This document shows, in pieces, positions 1 through 5,738 of a DNA stretch of 6,082 bases. Both the position numbers and the translations under genes were made by a program. This DNA is from Lachnospiraceae bacterium UBA3732. GTDB taxonomy: Bacteria; Bacillota; Clostridia; Lachnospirales; Lachnospiraceae. The stretch spans positions 1-6,082 of the forward strand of contig DFHD01000055.1 of NCBI GenBank assembly GCA_002372545.1, given 5' to 3'. Under the pieces are notes generated by a model. That model made no database searches. It was not told the DNA's origin and worked only from the letters and a program-made list of their open reading frames with translations. The number at the start of each line of letters is the position of its first letter. Within the stretch, counting starts at the first letter, position 1.

Positions 1-1
1 C

Positions 2-169
2 GCAGCCCACGGGAAACTGATCAGGCATAAAACCTTGGCGGATGGGGAATGCAACTATTGGATTCTCGGCGATAAGGATCCGGAAGCATTGGCAGAAGCC
101 GGCTTTTCAAAAGTAAGGACGGACCATCATAAAAAGAAATCGTGGATCACAGTACTTGCAAGGAAATAG
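2..169 (+). CDS. 3' end of a truncated-by-window gene; C-terminus of mixed character
   Basis: Only the last 55 codons and a TAG stop are present; the 5' part lies outside the window. The first half of the visible peptide (KLIRHKTLADGE...NYWILGD) resembles the C-terminal region of L-2-amino-thiazoline-4-carboxylic acid hydrolase-like proteins. The last part (AEAGFSKV...KKKSWITVLARK) looks like the final strand of a class I SAM-dependent methyltransferase. Both readings come from short matches recalled from memory, so neither is secure. The frame is open from base 2 with normal codon use, and the stop is followed by 86 bases with no visible terminator before the convergent aldo/keto reductase remnant ends. 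It may be an intact gene end or one more product of the rearrangements seen in the next 800 bases. Confidence 0.5.
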   Translation, partial: AAHGKLIRHKTLADGECNYWILGDKDPEALAEAGFSKVRTDHHKKKSWITVLARK

Positions 170-255
170 TACTATGGTTGGCTGAAGGTCAATGCAGAGC
201 TGTTACACGAATGAGTTATTTGATTCGCAGATGGCGATCGGCCTCCTTATGCAGA

Positions 256-745
256 TCAGAGCTGATAACACTCCGGATCATAAAAGGGCTGTCCCTGTAC
301 CTGCGGCAATCTTGCCGCCAGAAAGGCACGGTCCTCCTCTGTGAGGGGATGTCCAGGACTTCATCGATATGACAGACGGCGTATTTCAGGTGTTCGAAAT
401 TACCCGGCGGAATCAGGATATCTGCCCCGAGCGAGATTGAGTATATAAGGGCTGCCATGAGATACGATGACTCTGTTTCGATTCAAAGGGTCTGCACCAG
501 GATTTGATATATTTGGAGCTATCCTGCTCCTCGTGGCTCCAGGCGCGGTCCACCATGGATTTGATGCCCAGAAGACCCAGTCCCCTGTCTTTCACGACTC
601 TGCGGGTCCTTTCCCCCATGCCGTGTTCCATATGCATGTGCCAGTTCAGAGGGAACATGACCGCATCAAAATCATACAGTTCCAGCGCGCGCAAGGCCGC
701 CTGTTGGATAAGATGTCGGGTGAGCTCGGAATGAAAGGCAAAAAG
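256..745 (-). pseudogene. aldo/keto reductase remnant (5'-truncated, two frameshifts)
   Basis: Read on the minus strand, this is the C-terminal half of an NADP-type aldo/keto reductase. The first frame (about 706 to 477) carries AALRALELYDFDAVMFPLNW, HMEHGMGER, GLGLLGIKSMVDRAW and KSWCRPFE. The reading then moves to the frame with YLMAALIYSISLGADILIPP and HIDEVLDI (about 470-349). It shifts again to PLTEEDRAFLAARL...PFYDPECYQL and a TGA at 258-256. Each shift is explained by loss of one base in a homopolymer: a T run at 476-478 and a G run at 345-348 (plus-strand bases). The N-terminal half, with the catalytic Tyr region, is absent, and similarity fades above about 706-745, where the GNAT remnant starts on the other strand. 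Full-length relatives are about 300-380 residues, so this gene is dead. Homopolymer sequencing errors could account for the frameshifts but not for the missing half. Confidence 0.8.
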
Positions 746-992
746 GCCTTTTGTTGCCGAGCACTTTTTTATGAAGGAGGCCGAGCGGCTCTACCCGGAG
801 ACAGAAATCTGGGAGACCTGTACCCCGTATTTCAAGACCCGGAACATTCATTTATATGTCAATAAGTGCGGGTTCCATATCGTTGAGTTTTTTAATAAAC
901 ATCACTCTGATTCGCGTCATCCGGAAACCGGAAGCGAATATGAGAGCGGGGATTTTGACGGAATGTTCCGCTTTGTAAAGCAAATGAAATAA
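735..992 (+). pseudogene. GNAT N-acetyltransferase remnant (C-terminal part only)
   Basis: The peptide from 771 reads MKEAERLYPETEIWETCTPY and continues with KTRNIHLYVNKCGFHIVEFF, ending GMFRFVKQMK and TAA at 990-992. This is the C-terminal third of a clostridial GNAT-fold acetyltransferase, including the NIHxYxxxGF segment near the acetyl-CoA site. The ATG at 771 has no ribosome binding site and the Q/RxxGxG/A pyrophosphate-binding motif is missing, so it is the tail of a broken gene and not a small protein. The frame is open back to 735. A one-base change in the T6 run at 765-770 would join it to the frame ending KAFCCRALF, but that stretch is not clearly GNAT-like. It lies head-to-head with the aldo/keto reductase remnant, and both lack their N-terminal parts. 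A single deletion across a divergent pair would explain this. Confidence 0.72.
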
Positions 993-1017
993 AAATTAGA
1001 ATGAACTGTTTTTTCAC

Positions 1018-1050
1018 AGCCTACGGGGAAAGAGCTCTGTCGGCTTTTTT
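1018..1050 (+). terminator. Rho-independent terminator after the GNAT remnant
   Basis: AGCCTACGGGG (1018-1028) pairs with CTCTGTCGGCT (1035-1045) as an 11-position stem with one mismatch and two G-U pairs and a 6-base loop. It is followed by a run of six T (1045-1050). It lies 26 bases after the GNAT stop, so it is probably that gene's original terminator and now insulates the two-component operon. Confidence 0.7.
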
Positions 1051-1087
1051 CTGTTAATGAATATCAGATTTTCAGGTTTTCCGCAGG

Positions 1088-1116
1088 GCAACATATCAGT
1101 CGGATTGGTGTATAAT
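1088..1116 (+). promoter_or_regulatory. candidate promoter P1 of the two-component operon
   Basis: A perfect TATAAT lies at 1111-1116. At 17-base spacing the -35 hexamer is GCAACA (1088-1093), only three matches to TTGACA, so the promoter is either weak or activator-helped. The predicted start near 1123 would give a leader of about 95 bases containing the direct-repeat site at 1166-1182. Confidence 0.5.
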
Positions 1117-1164
1117 ACGAGAAAAAGAGAGACCTGATTTCTGAATAGCAGAATCGCACAGGGC

Positions 1165-1199
1165 TTTTCAATCTTATTTAAATCTATGAAAGATACACT
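1165..1199 (+). promoter_or_regulatory. candidate response-regulator operator with weak -10 (site 1)
   Basis: TTTCAA (1166-1171) and TTTAAA (1177-1182) form a direct repeat with 11-base period, the half-site spacing typical of OmpR-family regulators; CiaR of streptococci, for example, uses TTTAAG-N5-TTTAAG. Eleven bases downstream of the repeat is TACACT (1194-1199), a possible -10. The 17-base core matches 15 of 17 bases of a second site at 3157-3173 that has the same geometry. The likely ligand is the response regulator encoded immediately downstream (autoregulation); this is inferred. Confidence 0.5.
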
Positions 1200-1206
1200 T
1201 ACAGAG

Positions 1207-1216
1207 AAAGGCGGTG
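1207..1216 (+). promoter_or_regulatory. ribosome binding site that decides the regulator start
   Basis: AAAGGCGGTG precedes tandem ATG codons at 1219 and 1222. Its position excludes the in-frame upstream ATG at 1186, which has no Shine-Dalgarno sequence and would add 11 residues in front of the usual receiver-domain start. Spacing slightly favours 1222 over 1219; the two proteins differ by one Met. Confidence 0.65.
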
Positions 1217-1218
1217 AT

Positions 1219-1905
1219 ATGATGCGTGTCCTTCTGGCTGAAGATGAAAAAAGAATGGCCTCAGCCCTTGCTGCCCTGCTGAAGCAGGAAAAATACGATG
1301 TTGACCATATGGCAGACGGTGCGTCTGCTCTGGCTGCCTTGGAAAGCGGTGTTTATGATATTGCCGTCCTTGACGTTATGATGCCGGAACTCAGCGGCTT
1401 TGAAGTTGCCCGCAGAGCAAGGAACAGAGGCATTAAAACGCCGATTTTGATGCTGACGGCAAAAAGCCGGCTGGATGATAAGGTCGAAGGTCTTGACAGC
1501 GGTGCTGACGATTATCTTACAAAACCATTCCAGACCAAGGAGCTGCTGGCCAGGCTTCGCGCGCTCGGACGCAGAAGCGCAAACTTTCAGGAAGGCAGCC
1601 TGAAGTACGGAGATCTTTCTCTGGATACATCGAAAGCGATGCTGACATGCATTTCCACCGGTCAGAGTGTCCGGCTTGGAGAAAAGGAGCTGCGCATCCT
1701 GGAATATATGTTTGGCAACCGGGGACAGATTATGACCAGAGAACAGATTGCCGTAAAAATCTGGGGCTTTGAGAATGAAGCGGAATACAACAACGTGGAG
1801 GTATATATGTCCTTCACGCGGAAGAAACTTGTCTTTGTCGGTTCAAAGGTGGAAATCAAGGCGGTGCGCGGTCTGGGATATGAATTGAGGGAAAAAGATG
1901 TTTAG
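1219..1905 (+). CDS. OmpR/PhoB-family DNA-binding response regulator
   Basis: The protein is 228 residues, normal for the family. The receiver domain (about 3-115) has the acidic pocket E8/D9, phospho-acceptor D52 in VLDVMMPELSG, the switch Thr T80 in MLTAKS, and K102 in DYLTKPF. The C-terminal winged-helix domain (about 125-225) ends with the classic wing sequence VRGLGYEL. When phosphorylated by the neighbouring kinase it should bind tandem direct repeats as a dimer in the cytoplasm. Its stop overlaps the kinase start by 8 bases, indicating translational coupling. The start at 1219 was chosen for the AAAGGCGGTG site; ATG 1222 is equally possible. Candidate targets are the matching direct repeats before its own gene and before the esterase gene. 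The signal that drives the pair cannot be told from sequence. Confidence 0.95.
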   Translation: MMRVLLAEDEKRMASALAALLKQEKYDVDHMADGASALAALESGVYDIAVLDVMMPELSGFEVARRARNRGIKTPILMLTAKSRLDDKVEGLDSGADDYLTKPFQTKELLARLRALGRRSANFQEGSLKYGDLSLDTSKAMLTCISTGQSVRLGEKELRILEYMFGNRGQIMTREQIAVKIWGFENEAEYNNVEVYMSFTRKKLVFVGSKVEIKAVRGLGYELREKDV

Positions 1906-3154
1906 CAGATCCAGAAAAAAGATCATATTGTCAATCATGCTTTCTCTCATCCTTCTGCTCGCGGCAACCCTGTCTGTGATCCTGCTGGCGAGCTATCGGG
2001 AAATTCGCCACAGAGATTTCGAAATGCTGGAGCGGTATGTAGAGATATACACCCTTGAGCGGCAGCCCGGAACACTAACGCCTCCGGATTTCGGTCCGGG
2101 AAACCAAAGCCCCCCGGGTCAGGGAGATTTTTCTCCGGATGAGAGATCAGATTATCAGCTCTCCACGTTCTATTCAGTGGCGCTCTCAGAGGACGGTACG
2201 GTGCTTGCCGTAGATAACGGCGTAAGAGGCCTGTACGATGAGGATAAGTTGGTCGAAATCGCCCGGAAACTTCTGGAAGAAGCCAGATCATCCGGCAGGC
2301 TCGACAATATGTCTTATATGATAAGTGTAAGATCCGGATATACACTGGTCGCTTTTATTGATAACACGATAATAGATGCCAGTATGAAAATGCTACTGCG
2401 CAATGTTCTGATCGTCGGCGGGGCAGCGATTGTTGTATTGTTCTTTGTTTCCATTGTCCTGTCCAAGAAGATTATCCGCCCACTGGAGGAAAATGATAAA
2501 CAACAAAAGCAGTTCATCTCTGATGCCGGTCATGAACTGAAGACCCCGGTTGCGGTAATTAGCACCAATGCGGAGCTTCTTTCCAGGGAGCTTGGGGAAA
2601 ACGAGTGGCTGGCAAATATCCAATACGAAAATGAACGCATGGGAGATCTTGTGAAGCAGCTTTTGGATCTCTCTAAAGCAGAAAACACGGAAACGCCCAT
2701 GGAAACGGTGGATTTTTCCCACGTCATCACCGGCGAAGTGCTTGCATTTGAAAGCTATGCATTCGATCAGGGAAAAATGATCCAAAGCGATATTGATGAA
2801 GGCATCCATGTTGTGGGGAATCAGATCCAGCTGACGCAGCTCATATCCATTCTGCTGGACAATGCGGTAAGACACGGGGCAGGCAGTGAGATCGAACTGT
2901 CTCTGAAGCGTCAGGGACATTCGGCAGTGTTCAACATAGCTAATGATGGCGATGAGATTCCTCCGGAGAAACTGGAACACCTTTTTGACCGTTTTTATCG
3001 GGTTGATGAAGCGCGGAACAGTGAATCTCATCATTACGGTCTCGGCCTTTCCATAGCAAAAGCCGTGGTGGAAAAGCACGGCGGAAGCATTGTCGTTTCA
3101 TCCCGGAACGGCAGGATCCGCTTTACGGTATCGATTCCTGAAAAAAATAAATAA
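1898..3154 (+). CDS. membrane sensor histidine kinase, partner of the upstream regulator
   Basis: The protein has 418 residues. A basic N-terminus (RSRKK) precedes TM1 at about 9-31. An extracytoplasmic sensor region (about 32-166) follows, with a Pro/Gly-rich stretch at 56-82 and the segment STFYSVALSEDG. TM2 is at about 168-189 (LIVGGAAIVVLFFVSIVLS). It is followed by a short KKIIRPLEE linker in place of a full HAMP domain. The HisKA domain carries the H-box FISDAGHELKTP with H212 as the phosphorylated residue. The ATPase domain shows the N-box LLDNAVRHG (N322), G1 NDGDEIPPE, F-box FDRFYRVD (363-370) and G2 GLGLSIAKAV (381-390). All boxes are intact, so it should autophosphorylate and act on D52 of the regulator. 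The ATG at 1898 follows GAGG about 8 bases upstream and overlaps the regulator stop. The sensor domain resembles nothing I can name, so the ligand is unknown. Confidence 0.94.
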   Translation: MFSRSRKKIILSIMLSLILLLAATLSVILLASYREIRHRDFEMLERYVEIYTLERQPGTLTPPDFGPGNQSPPGQGDFSPDERSDYQLSTFYSVALSEDGTVLAVDNGVRGLYDEDKLVEIARKLLEEARSSGRLDNMSYMISVRSGYTLVAFIDNTIIDASMKMLLRNVLIVGGAAIVVLFFVSIVLSKKIIRPLEENDKQQKQFISDAGHELKTPVAVISTNAELLSRELGENEWLANIQYENERMGDLVKQLLDLSKAENTETPMETVDFSHVITGEVLAFESYAFDQGKMIQSDIDEGIHVVGNQIQLTQLISILLDNAVRHGAGSEIELSLKRQGHSAVFNIANDGDEIPPEKLEHLFDRFYRVDEARNSESHHYGLGLSIAKAVVEKHGGSIVVSSRNGRIRFTVSIPEKNK

Positions 3155-3155
3155 A

Positions 3156-3190
3156 TTTTCAATCTTGTTTCAAGGAACCTCCTTTACTAT
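3156..3190 (+). promoter_or_regulatory. candidate regulator-dependent promoter of the esterase gene (site 2)
   Basis: TTTCAA (3157-3162) and TTTCAA (3168-3173) form an exact direct repeat with 11-base period. It begins 3 bases after the kinase stop. TACTAT (3185-3190), four matches to TATAAT, lies exactly 11 bases after the repeat, the same distance as at site 1. There is no good -35, as expected for a promoter where the activator occupies that region. Transcription would begin near 3197, about 25 bases before the esterase start codon. Confidence 0.52.
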
Positions 3191-3215
3191 GAGCGCATCA
3201 ATGATAAAGGAGGTT
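3176..3215 (+). promoter_or_regulatory. RBS-sequestering hairpin between kinase and esterase (possible weak terminator)
   Basis: AACCTCCTTTA (3176-3186) is perfectly complementary to TAAAGGAGGTT (3205-3215), with an 18-base loop and two possible extra G-U pairs outside. The right arm contains the whole esterase Shine-Dalgarno sequence AAAGGAGG (3206-3213). The left arm is an anti-Shine-Dalgarno-like sequence. In mRNA reading through from the kinase gene the ribosome site would be buried. In mRNA starting near 3197 the left arm is absent and the site is free. The T-rich sequence after the stem (TTTTCTTT) means it could also act as a weak intrinsic terminator. Confidence 0.65.
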
Positions 3216-3221
3216 TTCTTT

Positions 3222-5555
3222 ATGAGATTTATGAAAAAGACGATCGCTTTTTTGCTTGCCGCGATGCTGTCTTCCAGCCTTGCAGCATGCGGGACAAGTT
3301 CAAGCGAAACAACAGATGATAGCAGCATATCTCAGACAAATGAGGTCGGCCCTCAGCAGGCAGCCGACAACTCTCAGAGCCAATCCGCTGAAACGACAGT
3401 CATCACCGCGGACAGCGAAGAAAAAGAGGATATTGAGGCTGCGCTCAATCTGGCAAATATCAAGCCGGAATGGACATATTCCGAAAGCGCCGATGCCTGG
3501 ACGATGGCGATTGTGACAGCCGTCACTAATGCAGAGCTTCCTGACTACCAGGGCGTGTCCGTTTGCGTGCCCGGGGCTTATGTAAAGGGTGTGGATACTG
3601 ATGGCGACGGCAGTGCGGATGTTACCAGTGGAACTGCTTCCGGTAATCTTGTGATCGACTATGATGCGACAGTGACCAGCACAAACGGTCAGGTCTATAC
3701 GGCAGCTACGGCTCCGGCCATCATCAACACCGGCGCAGCGGGCTACTCCGCGCAGTCGAACCAGACAGCCGGAACGACCTATGCCAAGGAAGGCTACATC
3801 AACATTGCCTGCGGCAATCGAGGAAAGCAGAGTACGCTGTCTGACGGCACGTATACCGGCGACGCCCCGTCCTGCCTGGTGGATCAAAAGAACGCAGTGC
3901 GTTTTGTGAAGTACAATATTCTGCTCGGAAACCTTCCCGGCAGTGTGGATTATTTCGTCTCTACCGGCGGATCCGGCGGCGGTGCGCATGCCACTATGCT
4001 GGCTGCGACCTCTAATAATTCTGACTTCTATGATTATGAAATTTCGCAGGGTGGTGTCGGCGTCTACAAGAACTCTGACGGCAGCTACAGCACGTCTGTC
4101 ACGGTGAAGGGAGAAGAAGTAGAGCTTTCCGACGGTCTCTGGGGCTGCATGGCCTACAGTGCCATTACATCTCTTGCAGAGGCGGATATGACGCTGGCCT
4201 TCGAGTATTATCTGGACGCAGACTACAGCTTTAATACGGATTTCCAGAAGCAGCTTGCCGGGTATCTGGCGGCTGAGTACATGGAGTATATCAACGCACA
4301 GAATCTGACAGTCGAAGAAGAAAAAGTCAGTTTTGATCTGAACGGTGACGGTGATACCTCCGATACGGTCGCTCTTACAATCGAATATGATGAAGCCGGG
4401 CATGCCGATACCAACGGCTATTACGGGACTTACCTTGATCTGTATCTGGCGGAGTTTGAGCAGAGCCTGCAGGATTATATTGATCGGCTCTCTTATGCGG
4501 AAGACTGGACCTGGTTCAACAGTGACGGCACTGCTCTTTCTGACAGCGAGGTCGCTGCGATGACCGACGAGGATCGTGCAGAAGCCTTCATCAACGGCTG
4601 GTATGTCAAAGGCAGTACCGGAAGCAGCTCCGGAGGTATGGAAGGCGGACCGGGCGGCGATTCGGCAGGAGGTCCTCCTGATATGGGCGGCGGTTCCGGC
4701 GGCGATTCGGCAGGAGGTCCTTCTGATATGGGCGGCGGTCCCGGCGGCGATTCGACAGGAGGTCCTCCTGATATGGGCAGCGGTGGCTCCGGCGGTGATT
4801 CGGCAGGAGGCCCTCCTGCTATGAACGGCAGCAGCACCGAAGAAGTCGGAACTCCGGACTCCGGTACAACACAGTCTGCTACCGGCAAGACCGATTCAGC
4901 TAATTATTATTCCTTTGCCGAGATGCTGGCTGCATATCAGGCAGATATCGCCGAGGTGCAGGCCGGTGACGAATACGGCAACAACATCGTTGACCTTTAT
5001 AATCCGCTGAACTATATCGGCGCTGAGGGAACGGAAAATCCCACATGGACGAGGATCCTTATGGGCGCTTCGGAAGGTGACATCTCTATGATGAACTCAC
5101 TGAATCTGCAGATTGCCTGGCTGAATGCCGGAACCGACGCAGAGATTGAATGGCAATGGAACGGCGGCCATGTACCGTCCGAGATTTTCGGAGACTCCCT
5201 CGCCCTTTATGTGGACACCATGTACGGCGAGTATGTCGACGGCGCGGTGAAGATCACGAAGGCTGCCGCAAGCGGTCAGAGTTCCAACGGAGACGGCACG
5301 GAGCCATCCGGTACGGATCTTTCCGATTGGGTCAGCTACGACAGCGCGAGCGGTGTCGGTATGACACTGGCCGGAGCTGTGTCTTACAGGACCTCCGGCG
5401 CAAGCAAGGCAATGCCCGGCTTTGACGTGATGGATTATGGACAGGAAGACTATGTCTTCGGAGGCAGCACCGCAGACGCGCGCCACTGGGACACCTACGT
5501 TTTGAAAGTGTTCGAAGAGCATGCAGATACATTGGCTGCTCTCTTTAACACTTGA
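3222..5555 (+). CDS. lipoprotein tannase-family esterase with rearranged lid segment
   Basis: The protein has 777 residues. The lipobox LAAC puts the lipidated Cys at C23, followed by a Ser/Thr/Gln-rich tether (24-68), so it should be anchored outside the membrane. Resemblance to bacterial tannases such as TanLpl of Lactobacillus plantarum is clear. It includes a VPGAY strand, ATAPAIINTGAAGY, an oxyanion-type GNRGK, AVRFVKYNILLGNLPG, nucleophile motif TGGSGGG with S251, lid segment GCMAYSAITSLAEADM (308-323), and NPLNYI (594-599). The acid region is GASEGD (E618/D620) and the catalytic His is H650. The segment SKAMPGFD...QEDYVFGG...ARHW (728-756) lies C-terminal to H650, whereas in TanLpl its counterpart precedes NPLSYL. 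Two DxDxDG-type calcium-like loops occur (125-133, 372-381), and a Gly/Pro repeat spans about 475-535. The likely reaction is hydrolysis of galloyl or related phenolic esters; the substrate is inferred. Start ATG 3222 is set by AAAGGAGG 8 bases upstream and by the signal peptide. Confidence 0.85.
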   Translation: MRFMKKTIAFLLAAMLSSSLAACGTSSSETTDDSSISQTNEVGPQQAADNSQSQSAETTVITADSEEKEDIEAALNLANIKPEWTYSESADAWTMAIVTAVTNAELPDYQGVSVCVPGAYVKGVDTDGDGSADVTSGTASGNLVIDYDATVTSTNGQVYTAATAPAIINTGAAGYSAQSNQTAGTTYAKEGYINIACGNRGKQSTLSDGTYTGDAPSCLVDQKNAVRFVKYNILLGNLPGSVDYFVSTGGSGGGAHATMLAATSNNSDFYDYEISQGGVGVYKNSDGSYSTSVTVKGEEVELSDGLWGCMAYSAITSLAEADMTLAFEYYLDADYSFNTDFQKQLAGYLAAEYMEYINAQNLTVEEEKVSFDLNGDGDTSDTVALTIEYDEAGHADTNGYYGTYLDLYLAEFEQSLQDYIDRLSYAEDWTWFNSDGTALSDSEVAAMTDEDRAEAFINGWYVKGSTGSSSGGMEGGPGGDSAGGPPDMGGGSGGDSAGGPSDMGGGPGGDSTGGPPDMGSGGSGGDSAGGPPAMNGSSTEEVGTPDSGTTQSATGKTDSANYYSFAEMLAAYQADIAEVQAGDEYGNNIVDLYNPLNYIGAEGTENPTWTRILMGASEGDISMMNSLNLQIAWLNAGTDAEIEWQWNGGHVPSEIFGDSLALYVDTMYGEYVDGAVKITKAAASGQSSNGDGTEPSGTDLSDWVSYDSASGVGMTLAGAVSYRTSGASKAMPGFDVMDYGQEDYVFGGSTADARHWDTYVLKVFEEHADTLAALFNT
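4644..4826 (+). repeat. 45-bp tandem repeat coding a Gly/Pro/Asp-rich linker
   Basis: Four in-frame copies encode GG[P/S]GGDS[A/T]GGP[P/S]DMG-type 15-residue units. They start at 4644, 4689, 4734 and 4782, with one extra Ser codon (4779-4781) before the fourth copy. The copies differ by only a few bases, which suggests recent expansion and possible copy-number variation. The encoded segment is probably a flexible surface linker inside the esterase. Confidence 0.9.
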
Positions 5556-5599
5556 TGCGCTCGGAAAAAGATAAGAGAATTCAGAGGGCGTGTGACTAT

Positions 5600-5640
5600 A
5601 TAGCCGGGAACCGACAGTATATCGGTTCCCGGCTATTTTT
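5600..5640 (+). terminator. strong Rho-independent terminator after the esterase gene
   Basis: ATAGCCGGGAACCGA (5600-5614) pairs perfectly over 15 bp with 5622-5636 around a 7-base loop, followed by TTTTT to 5640. It begins 45 bases after the esterase stop. Because the stem is flanked by A/T on both sides, it might work for either strand, but the T run favours the plus strand. Confidence 0.93.
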
Positions 5641-5698
5641 ATTTATGCCAGCCAGCGCTGCCCCAATCCCGCGCTTTTGTCCCGCGAGCGAGACTTGA

Positions 5699-5725
5699 AC
5701 AGGTAAATGAGGACAGGCAAATGAG
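5699..5725 (+). repeat. short imperfect direct repeat in the intergenic region
   Basis: ACAGGTAAATGAG (5699-5711) is repeated as ACAGGCAAATGAG (5713-5725) with one difference and a 14-base period. A looser, GC-richer copy (GTCCCGCGAGCGAG) may precede it near 5679-5692. The role is unknown; it may belong to a dispersed intergenic element or be an operator for the downstream lipoprotein gene. Confidence 0.45.
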
Positions 5726-5738
5726 ATTATAAAAAATA

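Noticed and set aside
467..865. Plus-strand open frame of 132 codons
   Set aside because: It is mostly the antisense of the aldo/keto reductase remnant. Only its last part approaches the GNAT frame, and that part is not clearly GNAT-like.
1..1017. Search for insertion-sequence ends, tRNA or attachment sites that might explain the decayed region
   Set aside because: No transposase fragment, terminal inverted repeat, target duplication or tRNA-like sequence could be seen.
2393..3079. Open frame of 228 codons on the minus strand
   Set aside because: It is antisense to the kinase domain with all H, N, G and F boxes intact on the plus strand, and its own peptide shows no family features.
3090..3221. 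Extending the esterase upstream to an in-frame ATG at 3090
   Set aside because: It would overlap the end of the kinase and bury the signal peptide. ATG 3222 has AAAGGAGG at 8 bases and begins directly with a lipoprotein signal sequence.
3300..4403. Long open frame of 367 codons on the minus strand
   Set aside because: It is antisense to the esterase, lacks a ribosome site and has no recognisable motifs. The plus strand here carries unmistakable tannase motifs and a strong start.
4644..4826. Tandem repeat as a possible CRISPR array
   Set aside because: The units are directly adjacent with no unique spacers and keep a reading frame; it is a coding repeat.
4493..4888. Proline-rich open frame on the minus strand
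   Set aside because: The PPxSGGPPAESPPGPP pattern is just the reverse complement of the Gly/Pro-coding tandem repeat in the esterase.
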